Source of the DNA: Firmicutes bacterium UBA993
GTDB taxonomy: Bacteria; Bacillota; Dethiobacteria; DTU022
Direction of reading: 5' to 3'
Assembly: GCA_002292015.1 (NCBI GenBank)
Contig: DBBD01000036.1
Span: forward strand, 1-5,754
DNA: 5,754 nucleotides
Shown here: positions 1-5,256 of the stretch, one piece after another
How positions within the stretch are numbered: the stretch's first letter is position 1
Layout of the letters: every line of letters starts with the position of its first letter
Notes under the pieces: generated by a model
Told to the model about the DNA's origin: nothing
Database searches by the model: none
The model's input: only the letters and a program-made list of their open reading frames with translations
Made by a program: the position numbers and the translations under genes

Positions 1-6
1 GTCCCT

Positions 7-34
7 TTCGTAAAAAGAAGATAAACATTATAAT
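7..34 (+). promoter_or_regulatory. Candidate promoter for the hutU-hutI-protease unit
   Basis: A perfect sigma-A -10 hexamer, TATAAT, lies at 29-34. The best -35 partner is TTCGTA at 7-12 with a 16-base spacer, which matches TTGACA poorly. A start near base 41 would leave a leader of about 30 nt before the GTG start of hutU. The weak -35 suggests either dependence on an activator or that the -10 match is fortuitous and transcription enters from upstream of the window. No catabolite-repression (cre) box or clear operator palindrome was seen in these first 70 bases. Confidence 0.4.
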
Positions 35-57
35 GGCTGCAGAATAAATTTGCGGAG

Positions 58-64
58 AGGAAGG
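58..64 (+). promoter_or_regulatory. Ribosome binding site that decides the hutU start
   Basis: AGGAAGG at 58-64 lies six bases before GTG at 71, which is good spacing. The in-frame TTG at 50 has no purine-rich site upstream, and this ribosome binding site would lie inside its reading frame. The next in-frame ATG, at 101, has only GGGAG about 12 bases upstream. Confidence 0.7.
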
Positions 65-70
65 ATCACC

Positions 71-2095
71 GTGATTATAAATCGGGAGATTGAAGCGGCG
101 ATGGCAGTGAAACTGGAGAAAGACTACTATGATTTGCCGCCCTTTAACCCGGGGATCCGTCGGGCCCCGGCCCGCAACTTTACTTTGTCCCGCAACCAGG
201 GCGCTATCGCCTTAAAAAACGCCCTGCGCTATTTGCCGGAAGAGCTGCATGTCAAGCTGGCGCCGGAGTTTATGGAAGAGTTGGTCACCAGGGGCAGGAT
301 TTATGGTTACCGCTTCCGTCCGCCGGGAAACCTGAAAGCAAAGCCGGTAGACCACTACAAAGGAAACTGTCTGGAAGGCAAGGCTTTCCAGGTGATGATC
401 GATAACAATCTCGATTTTGACGTAGCCCTCTATCCATACGAACTGGTAACCTATGGTGAAACGGGGCGGGTCTGCCAGAACTGGATGCAGTACCGCCTGC
501 TTAAAAAATATCTTGAGGTGATGACCGATCACCAGACCCTGGTAGTCGAATCGGGCCACCCGCTGGGATTATTTCGCTCCAAGCCCGATGCTCCGCGGGT
601 AATAATCACCAACGCCCTGATGGTGGGTATCTATGATAACCCCACCGACTGGAACGTGGCCGAGCAGATGGGGGTGGCCAACTACGGCCAGATGACCGCC
701 GGCGGGTGGATGTATATCGGGCCGCAGGGCATCGTGCACGGCACGTTTAACACTATCTTAAACGCCGGGCGCATAAAACTGGGTATTGCCGATGACGGCG
801 ATCTGAAAGGGGTGCTCTTTGTCTCCTCCGGACTGGGCGGGATGAGCGGTGCCCAGCCGAAAGCAGTGGAGATAGCCGGCGGCGTGGGCCTAATCGCCGA
901 GGTAGATTATTCACGGATCGCAACAAGGAAAGACCAGGGTTGGGTCGGCGCGGTTACAGCCGACCAGGCTGAGGCCTTCCGCCTGGCCGCCGCAGCGCAG
1001 CAGGCCGGCAGGCCGCTTTCGATTGCCTATCACGGTAATATCGTTGACTTGCTGGAGTATGCGGTGGTGAAGAAGATCAAGATTGACCTGCTCTCGGACC
1101 AAACCTCCTGCCATGCGCAGTACGACGGAGGCTACTGCCCGCAGGGCTTAAGCTTTGAAGCGCGGACGGCGTTACTGGCGAAAGACCGGGCTGAATTCTG
1201 CCGCCTGGTTGATCAATCTCTGCAGCGGCACTTTGAGGCAGTAAAGAGGCTGGCTGAGCAGGGCACTTACTTTTTTGATTACGGCAACTCCTTCCTGAAG
1301 GCGGTTTTTGATGCCGGAGTTAAAGAGGTATCGCGTAATGGCTTGGATGATAAGGAAGGCTTTATCTTTCCATCGTACGTGGAAGATATCATGGGCCCAC
1401 AGCTCTTTGACTACGGTTACGGCCCTTTTCGCTGGATCTGCCTGAGCGGGAACGAGCAGGATTTGCAGAAAACCGATCAGGCAGCAATGCAGTGCATCAA
1501 TCCGCAGCGGCGCGGCCAGGATCGCGATAATTACGCCTGGATCAGGGATGCGCATAAAAACCAGCTGGTTGTGGGCACCCAGGCCCGCATCCTCTACCAG
1601 GATGCCGCGGGGCGCACCGCCATTGCGCTTAAGTTTAATGAAATGGTGCGTAATAAAGTGGTTGGGCCGATCATGCTTGGCCGCGATCACCACGATGTGA
1701 GCGGGACCGACTCGCCTTTCCGCGAAACGGCCAACATCAAGGACGGTAGTAACGTGATGGCCGACATGGCTGTGCAGTGTTTTGCCGGCAATGCCGCCCG
1801 TGGGATGAGCCTGGTGGCCCTGCACAACGGCGGCGGGGTCGGGATCGGCAAGGCGATCAACGGCGGCTTCGGGATGGTGCTTGACGGCAGCGAGAGGGTT
1901 GATCGCATCCTGAGCACGGCCATGCCCTGGGACGTAATGGGCGGTGTGGCCCGCCGGGCCTGGGCCCGAAACGAAAACTCGATTACAACCAGCATCGATT
2001 ACAACAAAGAGAACAGTGGAACCGACCAGATCACCCTGCCCTACCTGGCTGATGAAGAGTTGGTGCAGGGTTTGGTTGATCAAGTTTTCAGCTGA
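71..2095 (+). CDS. hutU: Urocanate hydratase (urocanase), long clostridial/Bacteroides-type form
   Basis: This cytoplasmic enzyme hydrates urocanate to 4-imidazolone-5-propionate, the second step of histidine degradation, using tightly bound NAD+ as an electrophile. From the GTG start it has 674 residues, against about 555 in the classical Bacillus and Pseudomonas enzymes, which matches the longer family seen in clostridia and Bacteroidetes. Visible family motifs are YGQMTAGGWMYIGPQG (205-220), the glycine-rich GLGGMSGAQP of the NAD site (254-263), DQTSCHAQYDGGYCPQG (343-359), RWICLSG (454-460) whose Cys457 aligns with the essential cysteine of classical urocanase, GRDHHDVSG (537-545) and HNGGGVGIG (585-593). 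The frame is intact. A start at ATG 101 (664 residues) is possible. It is followed after 14 bases by hutI, consistent with one operon. Confidence 0.95.
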   Translation: MIINREIEAAMAVKLEKDYYDLPPFNPGIRRAPARNFTLSRNQGAIALKNALRYLPEELHVKLAPEFMEELVTRGRIYGYRFRPPGNLKAKPVDHYKGNCLEGKAFQVMIDNNLDFDVALYPYELVTYGETGRVCQNWMQYRLLKKYLEVMTDHQTLVVESGHPLGLFRSKPDAPRVIITNALMVGIYDNPTDWNVAEQMGVANYGQMTAGGWMYIGPQGIVHGTFNTILNAGRIKLGIADDGDLKGVLFVSSGLGGMSGAQPKAVEIAGGVGLIAEVDYSRIATRKDQGWVGAVTADQAEAFRLAAAAQQAGRPLSIAYHGNIVDLLEYAVVKKIKIDLLSDQTSCHAQYDGGYCPQGLSFEARTALLAKDRAEFCRLVDQSLQRHFEAVKRLAEQGTYFFDYGNSFLKAVFDAGVKEVSRNGLDDKEGFIFPSYVEDIMGPQLFDYGYGPFRWICLSGNEQDLQKTDQAAMQCINPQRRGQDRDNYAWIRDAHKNQLVVGTQARILYQDAAGRTAIALKFNEMVRNKVVGPIMLGRDHHDVSGTDSPFRETANIKDGSNVMADMAVQCFAGNAARGMSLVALHNGGGVGIGKAINGGFGMVLDGSERVDRILSTAMPWDVMGGVARRAWARNENSITTSIDYNKENSGTDQITLPYLADEELVQGLVDQVFS

Positions 2096-2109
2096 GGAGA
2101 GATATTTTA

Positions 2110-3384
2110 ATGACGGCCAGCCTGCTAATTAAACATGCAGCCCAGGTAGTGACCTCAAGAGGAGCTTCGGCCAAGCCGCTGGTCGGTGAGTCGCTAGGCC
2201 GCATCGAGGTAATTGATGACGGTGCGGTTGCCGTCAGCGGCGAAAAGATAACTGCGGTCGGGCCGACCGCCGAAGTTATGGAACAGGTTGAAACCGACCG
2301 GCAGACAAAGGTGATCGATGCTACCGGCAAGGTGGTGCTGCCTGGCTTGGTAGATCCCCATACCCACGTTGTTTTCGGCGGGTCCCGCGAGCACGAGCTG
2401 TCCCTAAAGCTACAGGGGGTGCCCTATCTCGAGATTTTAGCCCGGGGCGGCGGCATACTGAGCAGTGTAGAGGCTACCCGCTCCGCTTCCAGCGATCAGC
2501 TGGTCGAACGGGGTATTAAGTACTGCCGCCAGATGCTGGTCCAGGGGACAACAACTGCCGAAGCAAAGAGCGGCTATGGCCTGTCAACGGAGGCGGAACT
2601 GAAAATTTTAAGGGCGGTGCAACAGGTGGCTAAGGCCCAGCCGGTTGACCTGGTGCCGACTTTCCTCGGCGCTCACGCCGTGCCAAAAGAATTCAAGGGA
2701 GATCCGGACCGCTACCTAAAGCTGGTGATCGAAGAGATGCTGCCGCAAGTGGTGGAGGGGAAGCTGGCCTGCTACTGCGATGTTTTTTGCGAAGAGGGCG
2801 TCTTTTCGGTTGAACAGTCGCGACGGGTATTAACGGCAGCCCGCGCAGCCGGCCTGGGGCTAAAGCTGCACGCCGATGAAATTGTGCCCCTGGGCGGGGC
2901 GGAGTTGGCTGCCGAGCTGGGCGCTGTTTCGGCCGATCACTTGCTGGCGGTTTCCGATCGCGGCATCGAAAAAATGGCTGCGGCAGGGGTAATCGCGGTA
3001 CTGCTGCCCGGCACTACCTTTTACTTAAGGGAGGGGCACTATGCCCCGGCGCGCCGGATGATTGAAGCCGGAGTGCCGGTAGCGCTGGCTACCGATTTTA
3101 ACCCGGGCAGTTCGCCGAACAACAACCTGCAGCTGGTGATCAATATTGCCTGCCTCTATTTGCGCATGACCCCGGCGGAAACAATCAATTCCATAACAAT
3201 CAACGCTGCGCATGCCCTGGGGCGGGCTGCTTTAATCGGCAGCCTGGAAGAGAATAAGGCTGCCGACCTGGTGATTTTTGACGCTCCCAACTATGATTAC
3301 CTGGCTTATCGTTACGGCACCAACCTGGTCGAGACCGTTGTTAAAAATGGAGCTGTGGTTGTGGAGGGTGGCCTCGTTGACTAA
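2110..3384 (+). CDS. hutI: Imidazolonepropionase (imidazolone-5-propionate hydrolase)
   Basis: This 424-residue amidohydrolase-superfamily enzyme opens the imidazolone ring to give N-formimino-L-glutamate, using the product of HutU. Metal ligands are visible: His84 and His86 in the DPHTHVVFGG motif after the first beta strands, His254 in LKLHADE, and Asp329 in ATDFNPGSS. Glu257 and His277 (SADHL) sit where the catalytic acid/base pair of the family is found. His189 in LGAHAVP and the SGYGL motif (154-158) fit the substrate pocket. The length is typical and no key residue is missing. The start is ATG 2110 with AGGAG at 2095-2099, ten bases upstream and overlapping the hutU stop region. Its last codons overlap the probable start of the protease gene, pointing to a shared transcript. 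Confidence 0.96.
   Translation: MTASLLIKHAAQVVTSRGASAKPLVGESLGRIEVIDDGAVAVSGEKITAVGPTAEVMEQVETDRQTKVIDATGKVVLPGLVDPHTHVVFGGSREHELSLKLQGVPYLEILARGGGILSSVEATRSASSDQLVERGIKYCRQMLVQGTTTAEAKSGYGLSTEAELKILRAVQQVAKAQPVDLVPTFLGAHAVPKEFKGDPDRYLKLVIEEMLPQVVEGKLACYCDVFCEEGVFSVEQSRRVLTAARAAGLGLKLHADEIVPLGGAELAAELGAVSADHLLAVSDRGIEKMAAAGVIAVLLPGTTFYLREGHYAPARRMIEAGVPVALATDFNPGSSPNNNLQLVINIACLYLRMTPAETINSITINAAHALGRAALIGSLEENKAADLVIFDAPNYDYLAYRYGTNLVETVVKNGAVVVEGGLVD
3363..3368 (+). promoter_or_regulatory. Ribosome binding site inside the 3' end of hutI that sets the protease start
   Basis: GGAGGG at 3363-3368 lies within the last codons of hutI, about eight to nine bases before TTG at 3377. It favours TTG 3377 over GTG 3368, which would touch the site directly, and over ATG 3458, which has no good site. 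Ribosomes finishing hutI would pass over it, so the two genes are probably translationally coupled. Confidence 0.65.
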
Positions 3385-4348
3385 TTGGAAGCCTGATAAA
3401 TCTGGACTGCCTCACAATCCACTACTGCCGAAAGGCAAAGCCGGTCTTCAGTCGGCCATGCTGCTCTATCTTTTTGTCTTTGTTGCCCTGTTGTTGATCG
3501 GATCCTACCTGCAGGCGCTGCATTTTGAGTACGGCATGATCGCCACCCAGGTTTTGATTATCCTGCTGCCCGCGATTGTATACTGGCGGCGTTTTGCCGT
3601 GGACCAGGTTGTTTTTGCCCGCCTGAAGCCGTTACCACTGAAGTTTGTACCGGCGATCGTAATCCTGTCTGCCTCAATGTGGCTGGCCAATGTTTTTATG
3701 GCAGCCGGCCTGGTTGGAGGGCTGATGGAACTCGGTTTTCAGCCTCTGGTGATCATCGAACCGCCGGCTACCTGGCAGGAGTACCTCGGCTACCTTGTGG
3801 TATTGTCTGTATTCGCCGGCATCTGCGAAGAGATTCTCTTTCGGGGGACGATTATGCCGGCACTTGAGCGGCAAGGCCTGGTTCCTGCTATCATCTTCAG
3901 CTCCCTGCTCTTTGCCCTGTTGCACGGCTCTCTGCTCAGCTTGTTCAGTACCTTCAGCTTAGGGGTGATTATGGCGGTGATTGTAATCAAAACCGGTTCT
4001 CTATGGGGTGGGATCCTCTACCACATGCTGAATAATTTTTTTGCCGCCACTTACCTGTTTTGGGTCGGCAGGATGGATGCGGCTCCTGCCCGCTTTGAGC
4101 CGCAGATCTACCTTGCGCTTATCCCCTTCTTTGCGGTAGGTCTGGCTGGTGTACTGATCGGCCTGCGGATGCTGCATAAAAACAGCGACCAGGCGCCGCT
4201 ATTGAGCAGTCGGAGAGCCTGGCTGCCGGCCGGTTGGCTGAGCTGGCCTCTTTATGTCAGCCTGTTATTATTTATGATCATTGCCGCTATGGAAATTGCC
4301 ATCGGCTTTGGCTGGGTTGATCTTTCCGGAGTTTTGGTTCATCCTTAG
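3377..4348 (+). CDS. CPBP-family intramembrane glutamic protease (Abi/RCE1-like)
   Basis: A polytopic membrane protein of 323 residues from the TTG start. The CPBP signature is complete: EEILFR (Glu151, Glu152, Arg156) forms motif 1, FALLH (Phe179 to His183) forms motif 2, and HMLNN (His216, Asn220) forms motif 3, all within predicted membrane helices. Hydrophobic segments appear near residues 26-46, 52-70, 90-113, 137-150, 168-187, 190-225, 244-264 and 291-312. The family includes the CAAX prenyl protease RCE1, bacterial immunity proteins for bacteriocins and proteases acting on membrane substrates; the target here cannot be told from sequence. The TTG overlaps the hutI stop by eight bases (TTGACTAA). 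The open frame extends upstream to 3278 within hutI, but that part has no membrane or family character. The next in-frame ATG, at 3458, would remove most of the hydrophilic N-terminus. Confidence 0.9.
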   Translation: MTNWKPDKSGLPHNPLLPKGKAGLQSAMLLYLFVFVALLLIGSYLQALHFEYGMIATQVLIILLPAIVYWRRFAVDQVVFARLKPLPLKFVPAIVILSASMWLANVFMAAGLVGGLMELGFQPLVIIEPPATWQEYLGYLVVLSVFAGICEEILFRGTIMPALERQGLVPAIIFSSLLFALLHGSLLSLFSTFSLGVIMAVIVIKTGSLWGGILYHMLNNFFAATYLFWVGRMDAAPARFEPQIYLALIPFFAVGLAGVLIGLRMLHKNSDQAPLLSSRRAWLPAGWLSWPLYVSLLLFMIIAAMEIAIGFGWVDLSGVLVHP

Positions 4349-4366
4349 TTTAAAGGAAAGACGGAG

Positions 4367-4489
4367 ATGTTCACATTACTACTGATGTGCGCCGATTGTG
4401 CTCTGGCAGACAGCTCGGTTCTTCTGCAGGAAAGGATGTGTGACCGAATTCTGGCCCGGTGCAGCTCTGCATGGAGCAAACTTGCTTAA
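4367..4489 (+). CDS. Possible small protein of 40 residues (weak)
   Basis: An ATG at 4367, 18 bases after the protease stop, opens a 40-codon frame ending in TAA at 4487-4489. AAAGGA at 4352-4357 lies nine bases before the ATG, an acceptable ribosome binding site. The product begins MFTLLLMCADCALADSS, contains four cysteines (residues 8, 11, 25 and 32) and has a short hydrophobic start, but resembles no family I recognise. It overlaps half of the long-range base-pairing segments annotated at 4400-4560, so the same bases could instead be an untranslated RNA, or the ORF could be chance. I give it little weight without conservation evidence. Confidence 0.2.
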   Translation: MFTLLLMCADCALADSSVLLQERMCDRILARCSSAWSKLA

Positions 4490-4560
4490 CCCAGGCTGGA
4501 GTGGTGTGCATGATTGCTGATTAAGTCCTGCATTCTGCTTAAAAACCGATTGCTTGGAGC
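4400..4560 (+). ncRNA. Candidate structured RNA (nested long-range stems)
   Basis: Three nested pairings join the two ends of this segment. GCTCTGGCA (4400-4408) pairs with TGCTTGGAGC (4551-4560) with one bulge, TCGGTT (4415-4420) pairs with AACCGA (4544-4549), and TGCAGGA (4425-4431) pairs with TCCTGCA (4526-4532). Inside, a wobble-rich helix joins 4436-4445 with 4503-4511, CTGG (4451-4454) can pair with CCAG (4491-4494), and GCTCT-GCAT-GGAGC (4464-4477) makes a tetraloop hairpin. The result is a rod of about 160 nt with internal loops, a shape shared by 6S RNA and other regulatory RNAs. I see no signature that identifies a family, no dedicated promoter and no T-run terminator, so it may be a 3' UTR structure or a chance fold. 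Strand is assumed from the neighbouring genes. Confidence 0.3.
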
Positions 4561-4597
4561 TTCGTGCCGACTGATGAAAATACTTCGCCATTAAAAA

Positions 4598-4648
4598 TAT
4601 TTAGCATAAACTATTTAGCATGTTGCAATTAAATATCAAATTTGCTAA
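4598..4648. promoter_or_regulatory. Repeated TTAGCA boxes, candidate operator of the DUF134 gene
   Basis: TATTTAGCAT occurs twice as a direct repeat, at 4598-4607 and 4612-4621, with starts 14 bases apart. The inverse of its core, TGCTAA, occurs at 4643-4648 and overlaps the -10 region of the DUF134 promoter. Two boxes just upstream of the -35 and one inverted box at the -10 is a plausible arrangement for a regulator binding site, perhaps for autoregulation. The local AT-richness raises the chance of accidental repeats. Confidence 0.4.
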
Positions 4649-4651
4649 TAT
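4623..4651 (+). promoter_or_regulatory. Sigma-A-type promoter of the DUF134 gene
   Basis: TTGCAA (4623-4628) and TAATAT (4646-4651) are separated by exactly 17 bases in an AT-rich setting. Transcription would begin near 4658 and give a leader of about 40 nt ahead of the ATG at 4699. This indicates that the DUF134 gene is transcribed on its own rather than only by read-through from the hut unit. Confidence 0.65.
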
Positions 4652-4698
4652 GAGTGGCGTAAGGCATATAAATCTATCTGACAAGAGGTGCAAAATAA

Positions 4699-5001
4699 AT
4701 GCCCAGACCACAAAAACCGCGATTAGTGAGCACGATACCGCGGTACGATTACTTTAAGCCCCATGGTGTACCGAAAGCGCAACTAAAAGATGTGATCCTG
4801 ACCATCGATCAGTTCGAAGCTATGCGCTTAAAGGATATCGAAAAGCTTGAACAGCACGACTGTGCTGCCCGCATGGGCGTCGCCCAGAGTACACTGCAAA
4901 GGATCCTGGTTTCCGCCCGCGAGAAGGTTACCGCTGCTATCTACGAAGGTAAAGCTTTGCGGATCGAAGGCGGAGTTTACAAGCTTAAAGAAGACCAGTA
5001 A
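4699..5001 (+). CDS. DUF134 / UPF0251 family protein, putative helix-turn-helix DNA-binding protein
   Basis: A 100-residue protein starting MPRPQKPR and containing the family features: the N-terminal MPRP basic arm, YFKPHGVP (18-25), LTIDQFEAMRLKD (34-46) and the helix-turn-helix from about residue 50 to 72 (LEQHDCAARMGVAQSTLQRI), then AREKVTAAIYEGKALRIEGG (73-92). The HTH resembles sigma-factor region 4, so binding of DNA in the cytoplasm is the expected role, but no target is established for the family as far as I know. Many relatives lie beside NifX/NifB-type iron-molybdenum-cluster-binding proteins; none is present here. The usual cysteine near residue 7 (MPRPxKC) is a proline in this copy. 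AGAGGTG at 4684-4690, eight bases before the ATG, supports the start. It has its own promoter and a possible operator. Confidence 0.88.
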   Translation: MPRPQKPRLVSTIPRYDYFKPHGVPKAQLKDVILTIDQFEAMRLKDIEKLEQHDCAARMGVAQSTLQRILVSAREKVTAAIYEGKALRIEGGVYKLKEDQ

Positions 5002-5008
5002 ACCGTTA

Positions 5009-5051
5009 ACCTTCACTTTGCCGAAGGTGCCGGCTTGTCAATGCAGGCGGC
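5009..5051 (+). other. Two adjacent hairpins after the DUF134 stop
   Basis: ACCTTC (5009-5014) pairs with GAAGGT (5023-5028) across an eight-base loop. Immediately after it, GCCG(G)CTTG (5029-5037) pairs with CAGGCGGC (5044-5051) across a six-base loop, with one bulged G and one wobble. No T run follows on either strand, so these are not classic intrinsic terminators. They could protect the 3' end of the DUF134 transcript or stall polymerase. Confidence 0.4.
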
Positions 5052-5090
5052 CTGGTCCGGGGCGCAAAAAAATAACCTAACAACAACTAA

Positions 5091-5128
5091 GCTGCTGTGT
5101 TTACCTGGCACGGCAGCATAATTTTCTT
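5091..5128 (+). terminator. Likely intrinsic terminator of the DUF134 transcript
   Basis: GCTGCTGTG (5091-5099) and CACGGCAGC (5109-5117) form a nine-pair stem with a single G-T wobble and a nine-base loop. It is followed by ATAATTTTCTT, a T-rich but interrupted tract. It lies between the DUF134 gene and the promoter of the BlaI-family gene, where a terminator is expected. The imperfect T tract is the main weakness. Confidence 0.6.
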
Positions 5129-5154
5129 GACTAATACTACTAATATGATATGCT
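5127..5154 (+). promoter_or_regulatory. Possible second, weaker promoter upstream of the BlaI-family gene
   Basis: TTGACT (5127-5132) is followed after 16 bases by TATGCT (5149-5154), a good -35 with a weak -10. TACTACTA at 5135-5142 and TAGTA at 5158-5162 resemble BlaI half-sites in opposite orientation, though farther apart than in known operators. The -35 directly abuts the T tract of the preceding terminator. Confidence 0.25.
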
Positions 5155-5185
5155 TGATAGTAAATAAATAAGAAATAAAGGAATT

Positions 5186-5204
5186 CTACTATTGCATGTA
5201 GTAG
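5186..5204. promoter_or_regulatory. BlaI/MecI-box-like operator
   Basis: CTACTA (5186-5191) and TAGTAG (5199-5204) form a perfect six-base inverted repeat around a seven-base centre. The right half, ATGTAGTA, matches the known BlaI/MecI consensus half-site of the TACTACATATGTAGTA type. The left half agrees only in its outer TACTA. The palindrome covers the -35 of the promoter for the BlaI-family gene, so a bound repressor would block polymerase. Confidence 0.65.
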
Positions 5205-5220
5205 CAAGTTAGTCTATAAT
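5192..5220 (+). promoter_or_regulatory. Strong sigma-A promoter of the BlaI-family operon
   Basis: TTGCAT (5192-5197) and a perfect TATAAT (5215-5220) are separated by exactly 17 bases. Transcription would start near 5227, giving a leader of about 30 nt before the TTG at 5257. The -35 hexamer is embedded in the palindromic operator at 5186-5204, as expected for negative autoregulation. Confidence 0.75.
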
Positions 5221-5237
5221 GCTGCTATCACTCTAGT

Positions 5238-5248
5238 AAAGGTGGAAG
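5238..5248 (+). promoter_or_regulatory. Ribosome binding site that decides the BlaI-family start
   Basis: The purine-rich AAAGGTGGAAG at 5238-5248 lies eight bases before TTG 5257. The in-frame GTG at 5242 lies inside this site and has nothing comparable upstream. The ATG at 5250 is in another frame and reaches a stop after four codons. Confidence 0.6.
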
Positions 5249-5256
5249 AATGGGTC

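Larger units (their letters stand above)
4349..4698. other. 350-base intergenic region without a confident gene
   Basis: This gap separates the hut/protease unit from the DUF134 gene. Its first two thirds (to about 4570) are of mixed composition and contain the weak 40-codon ORF and the complementary segments described separately. The last third (4577-4698) is markedly AT-rich and holds the DUF134 promoter with its TTAGCA boxes. No convincing intrinsic terminator (stem followed by a T run) was found after the protease stop, so read-through into this region is possible. The heptamer ACTGATG occurs at both 4381-4387 and 4570-4576, flanking the structured part. Confidence 0.6.
5002..5256. other. 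Gap between the DUF134 gene and the BlaI-family gene
   Basis: This 255-base stretch contains no gene that I can support. In order it holds two hairpins close behind the DUF134 stop, an A7 run near 5066-5072, a terminator-like hairpin at 5091-5128, a possible weak promoter at 5127-5154, an A-rich stretch around 5161-5180, and the main promoter/operator of the BlaI-family gene at 5186-5220. Confidence 0.6.

Noticed and set aside
50..70. TTG at 50 as the hutU start
   Set aside because: It has no ribosome binding site and would place the obvious AGGAAGG site inside the gene; GTG 71 fits better.
1..70. A riboswitch or catabolite-repression site in the hutU leader
   Set aside because: The visible leader is only about 30 nt from the candidate start, with no stable hairpin or cre-like palindrome.
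1172..2083. A 303-codon open frame on the minus strand opposite hutU
   Set aside because: Its product has no recognisable domain and lies wholly antisense to a well-conserved enzyme gene. Long antisense frames are common opposite GC-rich coding DNA.
3278..3376. Upstream extension of the protease frame into hutI
   Set aside because: The added residues have no family character, lie inside conserved hutI coding sequence, and no ribosome binding site supports a start there.
4381..4576. ACTGATG direct repeats as target-site duplications of a small mobile element
   Set aside because: Seven bases is short, the intervening segment lacks clean terminal inverted repeats, and no transposase or second copy is present in the window.
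4379..4591. A 70-codon minus-strand frame in the intergenic region
   Set aside because: It has no recognisable product or clear promoter, and it lies across the complementary segments.
5029..5072. GC-rich hairpin followed by an A7 run as a minus-strand terminator
   Set aside because: Read on the minus strand, the T run comes before the hairpin rather than after it, and there is no minus-strand gene to terminate.
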